A stretch of DNA of 64,000 bases from CAVRJC01 sp963721435. GTDB lineage: Bacteria > Actinomycetota > Acidimicrobiia > IMCC26256 > DASPTH01. Shown here one piece after another: positions 8,743 through 16,462 of this stretch. The position numbers were made by a program, and so were the translations under genes. The notes under the pieces are model-generated. The model had not been told where the DNA came from and did no database searches. It saw nothing but the letters and a program-made list of their open reading frames with translations. The stretch lies in NCBI GenBank assembly GCA_963721435.1, contig CAVRJC010000011.1, positions 60,900 through 124,899 of the forward strand. Reading direction: 5' to 3'. The number at the start of each line of letters is the position of its first letter. Position 1 is the first letter of the stretch.

Positions 8743-9495
8743 ATGGAGACCCGAGTCGACGAGATCGCAAGCGGCATCTACCGACTGTCCACGTTCGTGC
8801 CCGACATCGGCCCGACCGGCTTCACGTTCAACCAGTTCCTCGTCGACGACGAGCAGCCGTTGCTCTTCCACACCGGCCCGCGTGCGATGTTCGCGCTCGT
8901 CTCGGCGGCGGTCTCGACCATCACTCCCGTCGAAGGCCTGCGGTGGATCACGTTCGGTCACCTCGAGGCCGACGAGTGCGGCGCGATGAACGAGCTCCTC
9001 GCGATCGCACCGAACGCCGAGGTCGCGCACGGCGCGCTCGGGTGCATGGTGTCGTACAACGACCTCTGTGACCGTCCACCAGTGCCGCTCGCCGACGGTC
9101 AGGTCATCGAGCTGGGAACGCACCGGGTTCGTCACATCGACACGCCGCACGTGCCCCACGGCTGGGACGCGCGCGTGCTCTACGAGGAGACCACGGGCAC
9201 GTTGTTCTGCGGTGACATCTTCAGCCAGGTGGGCGACGGCGCCGCGCTCACGAGCGACGACATCGTGGAGGGCGCGTCGTTTGCCGAAGACATCTTCGGG
9301 GCGACGTGCCTCACGCCGCAGACCGCGCCGACGATGCGGTCCTTGGCCGAGCTCGCCCCCACGACCCTCGCGGTGATGCACGGCTCATCGTTCGCCGGTG
9401 ACGGTGCGGCCGCGCTCGAGGCGCTCGCGGTGAACTACGACGATCGGCTCGAGGCCGCGCGCGACGCTGCGGCTGCGTCCGGTCAGCGGGTGTAG
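8743..9495 (+). CDS. Metallo-beta-lactamase fold protein, ODP (flavodiiron-like) type
   Basis: A 250-residue MBL-fold protein starting at ATG 8743 with a strong AGGAGG at 8731-8736. It carries the diiron ligand set of the oxygen-binding (ODP) subfamily: HLEADECG, then HVPHGWD, a CGDIF segment and a C-terminal MHGSSF. Flavodiiron proteins place this domain before a flavodoxin module; here the flavodoxin part is missing, as in stand-alone ODP proteins thought to sense or reduce oxygen or NO. It is third in the tetR operon and its 3' end overlaps the convergent CHAP gene by 13 bp. Confidence 0.85.
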   Translation: METRVDEIASGIYRLSTFVPDIGPTGFTFNQFLVDDEQPLLFHTGPRAMFALVSAAVSTITPVEGLRWITFGHLEADECGAMNELLAIAPNAEVAHGALGCMVSYNDLCDRPPVPLADGQVIELGTHRVRHIDTPHVPHGWDARVLYEETTGTLFCGDIFSQVGDGAALTSDDIVEGASFAEDIFGATCLTPQTAPTMRSLAELAPTTLAVMHGSSFAGDGAAALEALAVNYDDRLEAARDAAAASGQRV

Positions 9496-10599
9496 CCGAC
9501 GACGTCGACGATCACGTCGACGGAACCGAGCAGGTTGAAGATCGCGATGCGGCCGTCGCTCCCGAGCGGCACGAACGCGAGGTTCGGGACCGTCGACCCC
9601 GCGGCGAAGTTGAGGTTGGACGCGAGTGGCAGCGCCTGCCCACTCGGCCACGCGGTGAGGTAGCTCGCGGCGGTCGAGTTGGTGATGGTCACGTTGACCA
9701 TGACCGCCTTCGCGTCAGGCGGCACGCCGGCGATGCCCGCGACCGAGAGCGCGCGAATGGTCCACGCGCCCCAGGGCGTGGACCAGCCTCCCGTGCCGTC
9801 GCGCGAGTCGAGGATCCGCGCGGGTGCGATCCCGGTGAAGTGCTCGGCCGCCAACGGCGCCCGGAAGTACCCGACGACGTCGGCGACGACCTGCGCCGAT
9901 CCCTCGTGGTTGAAGATGGAAACCGTGCCGCCGGCGCCGATCTTGGCGACGACGAGGTTGGGCCGGGTGTCGCCCGCGGGCCAGTTGAGGTTCGACGCGG
10001 TCGGTTGCAGCTCCCCGCCGGGCCACACCGTGAGGTACGAGGGCGCGGTCGTGTCGGTGACAGTGACATTGAGCAACACCGCGTCGGCGTCCGCAGGCAC
10101 GCTCGCGACACCCGCGATGGCGAGGTCACGCTGCGCGTGCTCGCCCCACGGCGTGGAGTAGCCGCCGGTACCGTCACGCGAGTCGAGCACGCGCGTCGGG
10201 GAGACCGCGACGAGCGTGTCGGCGGCAGGGTCGGAGCCGTCGTCGAACCAGCCCTGCACGTCCGCGATCACGTTGGTGGTGCCGAGCAGGTTGAAGATGG
10301 AGATCGTGCCGCCGGCGCCGATCTTGGCGACGACGAGGTTGGGGCGGGTGTCGCCCGCGGGCCAGTTGAGGTTCGACGCGGTCGGTTGCGGTTGACCCGT
10401 GGGCCAGACGGTGAGGTACGAGGGCGCGGTCGTGTCGGTGACGGTGACGTTGAGGACGACGGCCTTGGCGCCGGCCGGGACGCCGCCCACCCCGGCGACC
10501 GCGACCGTGCGGGTCGACCACGGTCCCCATGCGCTCGAGGAGCCACCGGTGCCGTCGCGCGAGTCGAGGATCCGCACCGGTGCCAGCGGGTGGAAGCCA
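9483..10599 (-). repeat. Three tandem copies of the LDSR beta module in the CHAP protein
   Basis: Three in-frame repeats of about 360 bp (roughly 10599-10246, 10215-9862 and 9840-9483). The first two are the closest pair, sharing TVTDTTAPSYLTVWP and a GDTRPNLVVAKIGAGGT stretch. The same module recurs six more times in the two giant proteins at 43-47 kb with LDTR in place of LDSR. Confidence 0.85.
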
Positions 10600-11357
10600 C
10601 CCGACGACGGCGGTGTCGGTGCTGCGGGCCCTGCCCGTCCGAGCGGGTCGTGGAGCCAGCCGTAGGGCGCGTACGACCCGAAGCTCTGGACGTGCCAGCC
10701 GGTGACTGCCAACGTGCGCCACCCGTCGGCGGTGTCGTTCTGTGACAACATCGTGATCGAGCCGTTGCCGAGCTCGTCGACGACACTCGAGGCGACGACG
10801 CCGACGTGGCCGGCGGCACCCGCGTTGTCGAACGAGATCACGTCGCCGGGCAGGGGAGGCATGCCGACGGTGCCGTTGTCGATCTTCACCAGCTGGCCGC
10901 CGGCTGCAGTGGTGTAGTTCCGGACGACGTCACCGCCGTTGGCGCCGTACGCGCTCACTCCGTAGAACTGGGCCATGAACCGGAAGGCGAGCTCCGGGCA
11001 CTGCCACTCGAGCTCACCCCAGCCGGGTCTTGCCCACGCCACGTTCGGGGCGCCGTCGGCGCCCGGTCGCGGGCCGCACACGGGCACGCCGAGGTACGAC
11101 GCGCCGAGCCGGTGCGCGCCGGCGCCCGTCCACCCCGTCGACGACGCGATCGCGTTCCACGTGTTCGCGTTGCAGTCGCCGTTCCACCAGCTCGGCGTGC
11201 CCGAGTCGGCAGCGTGGACGTCAACCGACGCCGACACGGTCGTCGGCGTGACCACCGTGGTCCCGATCGCGGCGACGACCGCGACCAGCGTCAGCGAGAG
11301 CACGCGCAGGGGGGGCCGCAGGCGGCGTGCCCGCGGCCCCCCCCAGCATGTGATCAC
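9483..11357 (-). CDS. Secreted CHAP-domain amidase/endopeptidase with three beta modules
   Basis: A 624-residue exported protein. Residues 1-45 include an Arg-rich n-region and a hydrophobic core ending near VSASV, a signal peptide. Residues about 50-245 form a CHAP domain with the nucleophile Cys in LEWQCPELAF and the catalytic His in AAGHVGVV; such domains cut peptidoglycan peptides or amide bonds. Three modules of about 120 residues follow, each with ILDSRDGTGG, a VLNVTVT strand, TASNLNW and a closing DVxGYF/W motif. The GTG at 11357 lies 20 bp after the last Flp pilin gene on the same strand. This suggests it opens or remodels the wall for the pilus, but that link is inference. Confidence 0.85.
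   Translation of the reverse strand: MITCWGGPRARRLRPPLRVLSLTLVAVVAAIGTTVVTPTTVSASVDVHAADSGTPSWWNGDCNANTWNAIASSTGWTGAGAHRLGASYLGVPVCGPRPGADGAPNVAWARPGWGELEWQCPELAFRFMAQFYGVSAYGANGGDVVRNYTTAAGGQLVKIDNGTVGMPPLPGDVISFDNAGAAGHVGVVASSVVDELGNGSITMLSQNDTADGWRTLAVTGWHVQSFGSYAPYGWLHDPLGRAGPAAPTPPSSGGFHPLAPVRILDSRDGTGGSSSAWGPWSTRTVAVAGVGGVPAGAKAVVLNVTVTDTTAPSYLTVWPTGQPQPTASNLNWPAGDTRPNLVVAKIGAGGTISIFNLLGTTNVIADVQGWFDDGSDPAADTLVAVSPTRVLDSRDGTGGYSTPWGEHAQRDLAIAGVASVPADADAVLLNVTVTDTTAPSYLTVWPGGELQPTASNLNWPAGDTRPNLVVAKIGAGGTVSIFNHEGSAQVVADVVGYFRAPLAAEHFTGIAPARILDSRDGTGGWSTPWGAWTIRALSVAGIAGVPPDAKAVMVNVTITNSTAASYLTAWPSGQALPLASNLNFAAGSTVPNLAFVPLGSDGRIAIFNLLGSVDVIVDVVGYTR
11309..11343 (-). promoter_or_regulatory. 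GC-only hairpin over the first codons of the CHAP gene
   Basis: GGGGGGGCCGC (11309-11319) pairs perfectly with GCGGCCCCCCC (11333-11343) around a 13-base loop. The stem begins about 12 bases inside the CHAP reading frame, just after the pilin cluster. It could terminate pilin transcripts, limit translation of the amidase, or both. No T-tract is present. Confidence 0.55.
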
Positions 11358-11377
11358 GCGACGAAGCCGGTGCTTGC

Positions 11378-11566
11378 TCAGGTGTTGCTCACCTTGCTGC
11401 CGGCATCGCTGTACTTACTCACGAGCTGAGTGCGCATGAACATGACCGCCGCGATCACGGCAATCGCGATGAGCGCGACGAGAAGGATGTACTCGACCAT
11501 GCTGGCGCCTCGCTCGGTCTTTGTGAACCGGGCCTGGAGCCACGTCCGCACCACGAACACGTTCAT
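11378..11566 (-). CDS. flp: Flp-type pilin, third of three
   Basis: A 62-residue class IVb pilin. The sequence ERGASMVEYILLVALIAIAV is the Flp signature: a processing site before a hydrophobic helix with the conserved Glu-Tyr pair. TadV-type prepilin peptidase would remove the leader. The ATG at 11566 has GAGGGG upstream and aligns with its two paralogues; the open frame extends further but without homology. It is the most divergent copy (ends KVSNT rather than LSTSGT) and lies just upstream of the CHAP gene. Confidence 0.9.
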   Translation of the reverse strand: MNVFVVRTWLQARFTKTERGASMVEYILLVALIAIAVIAAVMFMRTQLVSKYSDAGSKVSNT

Positions 11567-11603
11567 GAAGATTGCCCCTCTTGTTCTTGCCCCACCAGAA
11601 CAT

Positions 11604-11652
11604 CGGCGGGATCCCCCCGAGACTTGATCCAAGTCTTGGGGGAATCCCGCCG
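11604..11652. terminator. Intercistronic hairpin between pilins 2 and 3
   Basis: A stem of about 23 bp with a single mismatch around a 3-base loop. The arms run 11604-11626 and 11630-11652 and the apex reads CTTGATCCAAG. There is no T-tract, so it may act as an mRNA stabiliser or attenuator as well as a terminator. It shares its apex with the hairpin at 11951-11999. Confidence 0.7.
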
Positions 11653-11681
11653 TAATGCTTACCTACGGGGCCGTTCTGGTG

Positions 11682-11876
11682 TTACGTGCCGCTGGTGCTG
11701 AGCTTGCTGCCGGCGTCGCTGAACTTGTCCTGCATCTGACCACGCAGGAACACGACGGCGGCGATCACGGCGAGCGCGATGAGCGCGACGAGGAGGATGT
11801 ACTCCACCATGCTCGCCCCACGCTCGTCGTGTGAGACCTTGGCCTGGAGCCACGTCTTCATGACGAACAGGTTCAT
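11682..11876 (-). CDS. flp: Flp-type pilin, second of three
   Basis: A 64-residue Flp pilin nearly identical to the copy at 12022-12216, differing mainly in the leader and just after the helix. It has DERGASMVEYILLVALIALA followed by a hydrophobic helix and a C-terminal KLSTSGT. The ATG at 11876 has GAAGGGG upstream and matches both paralogues. The duplicate pilins flanked by hairpins probably allow high-level or adjustable production of the major subunit. Confidence 0.92.
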   Translation of the reverse strand: MNLFVMKTWLQAKVSHDERGASMVEYILLVALIALAVIAAVVFLRGQMQDKFSDAGSKLSTSGT

Positions 11877-11950
11877 GAACGACCCCTTCACGGTTCCGGA
11901 GCGAGGCCCCGACGCGATCCGCACACTGATATCTGTGCACCAATTGCATC

Positions 11951-11999
11951 GGCGGGGCCTTTCGGGAGCCTTGATCCAAGGCTCGGGAAAGACCCCGCC
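11951..11999. terminator. Intercistronic hairpin between pilins 1 and 2
   Basis: A 23-position stem with three mismatches around the loop ATC; the arms are 11951-11973 and 11977-11999. The apex CTTGATCCAAG is identical to that of the hairpin at 11604-11652, while the lower stems differ but stay paired, which points to conserved RNA structure. No T-run follows. Confidence 0.7.
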
Positions 12000-12021
12000 A
12001 ATGTTCGGAAACTGAGGTTGA

Positions 12022-12216
12022 TCAGGTACCGCTGGTGCTGAGCTTGCTGCCCGCGTCGCTGAACTTGCTCTGCACCTGGCCACGCAGGAACACAACAGCC
12101 GCGATCACGGCAAGCGCGATGAGAGCAACGAGGAGGATGTACTCCACCATGCTCGCCCCACGCTCATCGTTGGAGAACTTGGCCTGGAGCCACGTCTTCA
12201 AGACGAACAGATTCAT
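12022..12216 (-). CDS. flp: Flp-type pilin, first of three
   Basis: A 64-residue Flp pilin with leader MNLFVLKTWLQAKFSNDERG, then the ASMVEYILL helix. It is first in the pilin transcript. The ATG at 12216 is preceded by AAGGGGC; the longer open frame upstream is not conserved in the paralogues. The subunit polymerises into the thin Flp fibre assembled by the tad proteins at the left of the window. Confidence 0.92.
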   Translation of the reverse strand: MNLFVLKTWLQAKFSNDERGASMVEYILLVALIALAVIAAVVFLRGQVQSKFSDAGSKLSTSGT

Positions 12217-12356
12217 GCTTGCCCCTTCTTTCGTTTCCGACCCCGCGCGGGTCGTTGGTTGCGAGCTTGTGCTCACTGGAGTGTTCTATCGACGCTCTGG
12301 GTGGCAGAGTTGAGCACGAAGCGTGAGAAAACTTGGCCGGGCGTTAGGATTTCGTT

Positions 12357-12968
12357 GTGCTGCTTGTGGCCCTGACGGGTGGGATCGGCTCGGGGAAGTC
12401 AACCGTGGCCGACCTTTTCCGACAGCGGGGCGCGACGGTCGTCGACGCCGATGCAGTCGCGCGCTGGGTGGTCGAGCCCGGGCAGCCGGCGCTCGAGGCG
12501 TTGGCGGCCCGTTTCGGGCCGGGGATCCTTCACCCCGACGGCACCCTGAACCGCCCGGCACTGGCCGACCTCGCGTTCGCCGACGACGACAGCCGCCGCG
12601 CGCTGGAGGGGATCACCCACCCCGCAATCGTCGCGGAGATGGACCGGCGGATCGCGGCCTGTCCCGTCGACGCGGTCGTGGTGGTCGAGATCCAGCTCCT
12701 CGTCGAGACCTGGGACCAGCGTGTGCGGGAGTACGAAGCGGTCGTGGTCGTGGAGGCCCCGCGCGAGGTCCGGGTCGCCCGGCTCGTCGACCGGGGCATG
12801 GCCCAGGACGACGCCGAGCGGCGCATGGCGACGCAGGCGTCCGACGAGCAGCGACGCGGCATCGCGACACACGTGATCGAGAACGCCGGCGACCTCGAAG
12901 CCCTCGCACAGCAGGTCGACACCGTCTGGGCCGACCTCCAGCGGTTGCGGGCTCGGAGTTCGGAATAG
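12357..12968 (+). CDS. coaE: Dephospho-CoA kinase
   Basis: Catalyses the last step of coenzyme A synthesis, phosphorylating the ribose 3'-OH of dephospho-CoA with ATP. The 203-residue protein opens with the P-loop LTGGIGSGKSTVADLF and shows the DADAVAR motif and the lid region with the RRMATQ segment. The GTG at 12357 has AGGA about seven bases upstream and leaves only a few residues before the P-loop, as is normal for CoaE. Divergent from the pilin genes; uvrB follows after 29 bp, a common actinobacterial arrangement. Confidence 0.96.
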   Translation: MLLVALTGGIGSGKSTVADLFRQRGATVVDADAVARWVVEPGQPALEALAARFGPGILHPDGTLNRPALADLAFADDDSRRALEGITHPAIVAEMDRRIAACPVDAVVVVEIQLLVETWDQRVREYEAVVVVEAPREVRVARLVDRGMAQDDAERRMATQASDEQRRGIATHVIENAGDLEALAQQVDTVWADLQRLRARSSE

Positions 12969-12997
12969 CTGTCACAGGTCGCCGTTAGCATCGGGAG

Positions 12998-15037
12998 ATG
13001 CCTGCGCTCGAGCTCGTGTCCGACCTGTCACCGGCAGGCGATCAGCCCGCAGCAATCGAGGCCCTGGCGCGGGGGATCGAGCGGGGGGACCGCTTCCAGA
13101 CCCTCCTCGGCATCACGGGATCGGGCAAGTCGTTCACGACCGCGTCGGTGATCGCGAAGGTCAACCGGCCCACGATCGTGCTCGCGCCCAACAAGAGCCT
13201 CGCGGCCCAGCTCACGAGCGAGTTCCGGGAACTGTTCCCGAAGAACCGGGTCGAGTACTTCGTCTCGTACTACGACTACTACCAGCCCGAGGCCTACCTG
13301 CCGTCCACCGACACCTACATCGAGAAGGACTCGTCGATCAACGACGAGATCGACCGGCTGCGGCATTCGGCCACGAGCGCGCTGATGTCACGGCGCGACG
13401 TGATCATCGTCGCCTCGGTGTCGGCAATCTACGGGCTCGGCTCACCGAGTGCGTACGAAGCGCACTCTCTGATCCTGAACAAGGGAGAGGAGCGCGATCA
13501 GCGGGCCATCCTGGCCCGGCTCGTCGACCTCCAATATGAGCGGAATGACTACACGTTCGCGCGCAACAAGTTCCGGGTGCGTGGCGACACCATCGAGGTG
13601 TACCCCGCCTACGAGGAGCGGGCCGTCCGCATCCAGCTGTTCGGCGACGAGGTCGAGCGCATCGCGTCGGTCGATCCCACCACCGGTGAGGTCGTCGAGG
13701 AGCTCGACCGCCTCGTGATGTTCGCGGCGTCGCACTACGTCACCGACGACGACCACATGCGCGCTGCGATCGAGGGCATCGAAGGCGAGCTCGCGGAACG
13801 GCTCGCGTGGTTCGAGGAGCACGGCAAGCTGCTCGAAGCGCAGCGCCTGCGGATGCGTACCACCTACGACCTCGAGATGATGCGGGAGATCGGCGTCTGC
13901 TCCGGCATCGAGAACTACTCGCGCTGGCTCGACGGCCGCAGCGCGGGGGAGATGCCCTACACGCTCCTCGACTACTTCCCCGACGACTACCTGGTGGTGG
14001 TCGACGAGTCGCACGTCACCGTCCCGCAGCTCCACGGGCAGTACCTCGGCGACCTCTCCCGCAAGGACACGCTGGTCGAGCACGGGTTCCGCCTTCCCTC
14101 CGCGCGCGACAACCGGCCGCTGCGCTTCGAGGAGTTCATGCAGAAGGTCAACCAGGTCGTGTTCCTCTCGGCCACGCCGAGCCCGTACGAGATCGAGGTG
14201 TCCACGCAGGTCGTCGAGCAGATCGTGCGGCCCACCGGCCTCATCGATCCCGAAGTGCTGGTGCGCCCGACCAAGGGGCAGATCGACGACCTCGTCGGCG
14301 AGATCCGCACCCGCACCGACCGAGATCAGCGTGTGCTCGTCACCACGCTCACCAAGAAGATGGCCGAGGACCTCACCGAGTACCTGCTCGAGCTTGGGTT
14401 ACGCGTGCGGTACCTGCACAGCGAGATCGACACGCTCGAGCGGGTCGAGATCCTGCGCGGCCTGCGGTTGGGCGACTTCGACGTGCTCGTCGGCATCAAC
14501 CTCCTGCGCGAGGGCCTCGACCTCCCCGAGGTGTCGATGGTCGCGATCCTCGACGCCGACAAGGAGGGGTTCCTCCGGTCGGAGACATCGCTCGTGCAGA
14601 CCATCGGCCGCGCCGCCCGCAACGTCGACGGCCAGGTCGTGATGTACGCCGACCAGATGACCGACTCGATGCGCAAGGCGCTCTCGGAGACCAACCGGCG
14701 CCGCAAGGTGCAGCTGGAGTACAACGCGGAGCACGGGATCGACCCGCAGACGGTACGCAAGAAGGTCACCGACATCCTCGAGATGCTGCGGGGGCCCGAC
14801 GGCGGCGAGAGCAGCAGCCGGGGCCGGGGGCGCAGCCGCGGACGTGGGGGCCGGGGCTCGGACCGCCGGTCGGCGGTGTTCGATCTCGCCGACGTGCCGC
14901 CCGACGATCTCGGCCGCCTGATCCAGGAGCTGCAGGACGAGATGGCCGACGCCGCCCGCGACCTCCGCTTCGAGGAAGCCGCGCGGTTGCGGGACGAGAT
15001 CACGGAACTCAAGCGGGAACTGCGCGCCGTCGTTTAA
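12998..15037 (+). CDS. uvrB: UvrABC excinuclease subunit B
   Basis: Damage-verifying helicase of nucleotide excision repair; receives DNA from UvrA and recruits UvrC. Of 679 residues, the Walker A GITGSGKSF is at about 38-46 and the damage-wedging beta-hairpin YYDYYQPEAYLPSTDTYIEK near 95. Helicase motifs include DESHVTVPQ and the TIGRAARN segment, and the C-terminal UVR motif (RFEEAARLRDEI) contacts UvrC. Unusual is an Arg/Gly-rich linker (SRGRGRSRGRGGRGSDRR) before the UVR motif. All catalytic motifs are intact. Confidence 0.97.
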   Translation: MPALELVSDLSPAGDQPAAIEALARGIERGDRFQTLLGITGSGKSFTTASVIAKVNRPTIVLAPNKSLAAQLTSEFRELFPKNRVEYFVSYYDYYQPEAYLPSTDTYIEKDSSINDEIDRLRHSATSALMSRRDVIIVASVSAIYGLGSPSAYEAHSLILNKGEERDQRAILARLVDLQYERNDYTFARNKFRVRGDTIEVYPAYEERAVRIQLFGDEVERIASVDPTTGEVVEELDRLVMFAASHYVTDDDHMRAAIEGIEGELAERLAWFEEHGKLLEAQRLRMRTTYDLEMMREIGVCSGIENYSRWLDGRSAGEMPYTLLDYFPDDYLVVVDESHVTVPQLHGQYLGDLSRKDTLVEHGFRLPSARDNRPLRFEEFMQKVNQVVFLSATPSPYEIEVSTQVVEQIVRPTGLIDPEVLVRPTKGQIDDLVGEIRTRTDRDQRVLVTTLTKKMAEDLTEYLLELGLRVRYLHSEIDTLERVEILRGLRLGDFDVLVGINLLREGLDLPEVSMVAILDADKEGFLRSETSLVQTIGRAARNVDGQVVMYADQMTDSMRKALSETNRRRKVQLEYNAEHGIDPQTVRKKVTDILEMLRGPDGGESSSRGRGRSRGRGGRGSDRRSAVFDLADVPPDDLGRLIQELQDEMADAARDLRFEEAARLRDEITELKRELRAVV

Positions 15038-15043
15038 CAAGGG

Positions 15044-16462
15044 GTGAACACCGCGGTCCGCGAGCGATCCCCTGTCGACGCGCGCGGGCGTGCGCCGGTC
15101 GTGGCCCTCGTCGATCCCACCGTGCCCGGTTGGGTGCTGCCGCTGATCGTCGTGCTGGGGATCGCGTTGCGGGTGTGGCGCATCGTGAGCAACGGGCTCA
15201 CCTTCGACGAGTCGTTCACCGCGCTCGCGGGGCGACTGCCCGTCGGTGACCTGCTCGACTATCTCCGTCACAACGACTCGCACCCGCCGCTCGACTATCT
15301 GATCCGGGCACCGTTCGCGCGCGCGGGCGCGAGCGACTTCCTGATGCGTTCGCCGTCGCTCCTGTTCTCGTGCGCGGCGCTCGCGCTGTTCGCGTGGTGG
15401 ATGCGCGAGCGCGGGTGGCTCGGCGTGATCGCGACGACGCTCATGGCGGTGAGCACGTTCCAGGTGCTCTACGGCGGCGACGCGCGCATGTACGCGCTGC
15501 TGCAGCTGCTCGGGGTCGCGGCCGCGATCATCACCGAGCAGTGGCTGCGCGCGCCGGCGCGTTGGCATGCATGGGCGATCGGTGCGGTGCTGCTCGTCGC
15601 GCTGTTCGACCACGTGTCGGGCGCGCTGCTCGGCGCGGGGCTGCTCGCGGTGACCGGGTTGCGGCGCGATCGGGACGCGTGGCGGTGGCGGTTCGTCGTC
15701 ACCGGCGCGGGACTCGTGTGGCTCGTGGCGTGGGGACCGGTCATGGTCGACCAGCTCGGCGGCCAGTGGGCGTCGTGGATCCCGCGTACGACGCCGCTCG
15801 GCTTCGCGCAGACCCTGTCGCGTCAGATCACGCTCGCCGAGGCGGTCGCGCCGTTCGTGCTCGCGGCGGTCATCGGCGGGGGAGTGGTGCTCTGCCGGCA
15901 CGACCGGGTGCTCGGTCGGCTCTGGCTCGCGCTCGGTGCGCTCCCGTTCGCCCTCGCGGCGCTGATCGGCGTGTTCGCGTCGTTCCTCTTCGATCGCACG
16001 CTCACGCTCGCGTCGTGGGCGCCACTGCTCGCGCTCGCGTTCCTGCTCGACGCCGCACGCCGGCGCTGGCGGATGGCCGGCACCGCGATCGCGCTGACGG
16101 TGGTGCTGATCGTGACGACGGCGTCGTGCACCTTCTTCCTCGACAAGCGGTGGGAGTACGACCTGTCGATCGAGCGCCTGGAGCAGGTCGCGCGCCCGGG
16201 CGATGTGATCGCGGTGCGGCCCGCTCGGTACGGGATCCTCGTCGACTGGCGCATCGGCGTACGAGGAGACCGCGCGACTCGTCATGTGCACGTGCCCGAC
16301 CTCGGCGACGCCGACACGTTGCTCGTGACCGGTGCCCGGCGGACCGGACGGATCTGGTTGCTGACGCCGATTGGCGACGCGTCGAGGTACGACACGTTCG
16401 GGCGCTGCGCCGACGAATGGCGCGACGAGTCGAAGAAGATCATCTGCCTCCAGCCGCGGTGA
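15044..16462 (+). CDS. GT-C/ArnT-like membrane glycosyltransferase, copy 1
   Basis: A 472-residue polytopic membrane protein with about ten helices. The first extracytoplasmic loop reads LTFDESFTALAGRLPVGDLL and continues to DSHPPLDYL; the acidic pair plus HPPL is the hallmark of GT-C enzymes of the PMT/ArnT group, which use polyprenyl-phosphate sugars. The C-terminal soluble part is short. The GTG at 15044 is six bases past the uvrB stop, and the stop overlaps the GTG of a paralogue. The sugar and acceptor are unknown. Confidence 0.75.
   Translation: MNTAVRERSPVDARGRAPVVALVDPTVPGWVLPLIVVLGIALRVWRIVSNGLTFDESFTALAGRLPVGDLLDYLRHNDSHPPLDYLIRAPFARAGASDFLMRSPSLLFSCAALALFAWWMRERGWLGVIATTLMAVSTFQVLYGGDARMYALLQLLGVAAAIITEQWLRAPARWHAWAIGAVLLVALFDHVSGALLGAGLLAVTGLRRDRDAWRWRFVVTGAGLVWLVAWGPVMVDQLGGQWASWIPRTTPLGFAQTLSRQITLAEAVAPFVLAAVIGGGVVLCRHDRVLGRLWLALGALPFALAALIGVFASFLFDRTLTLASWAPLLALAFLLDAARRRWRMAGTAIALTVVLIVTTASCTFFLDKRWEYDLSIERLEQVARPGDVIAVRPARYGILVDWRIGVRGDRATRHVHVPDLGDADTLLVTGARRTGRIWLLTPIGDASRYDTFGRCADEWRDESKKIICLQPR

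Noticed and set aside
14399..16291. A 630-residue minus-strand ORF rich in Arg, Glu and His
   Set aside because: Antisense shadow of uvrB and a GT-C gene.
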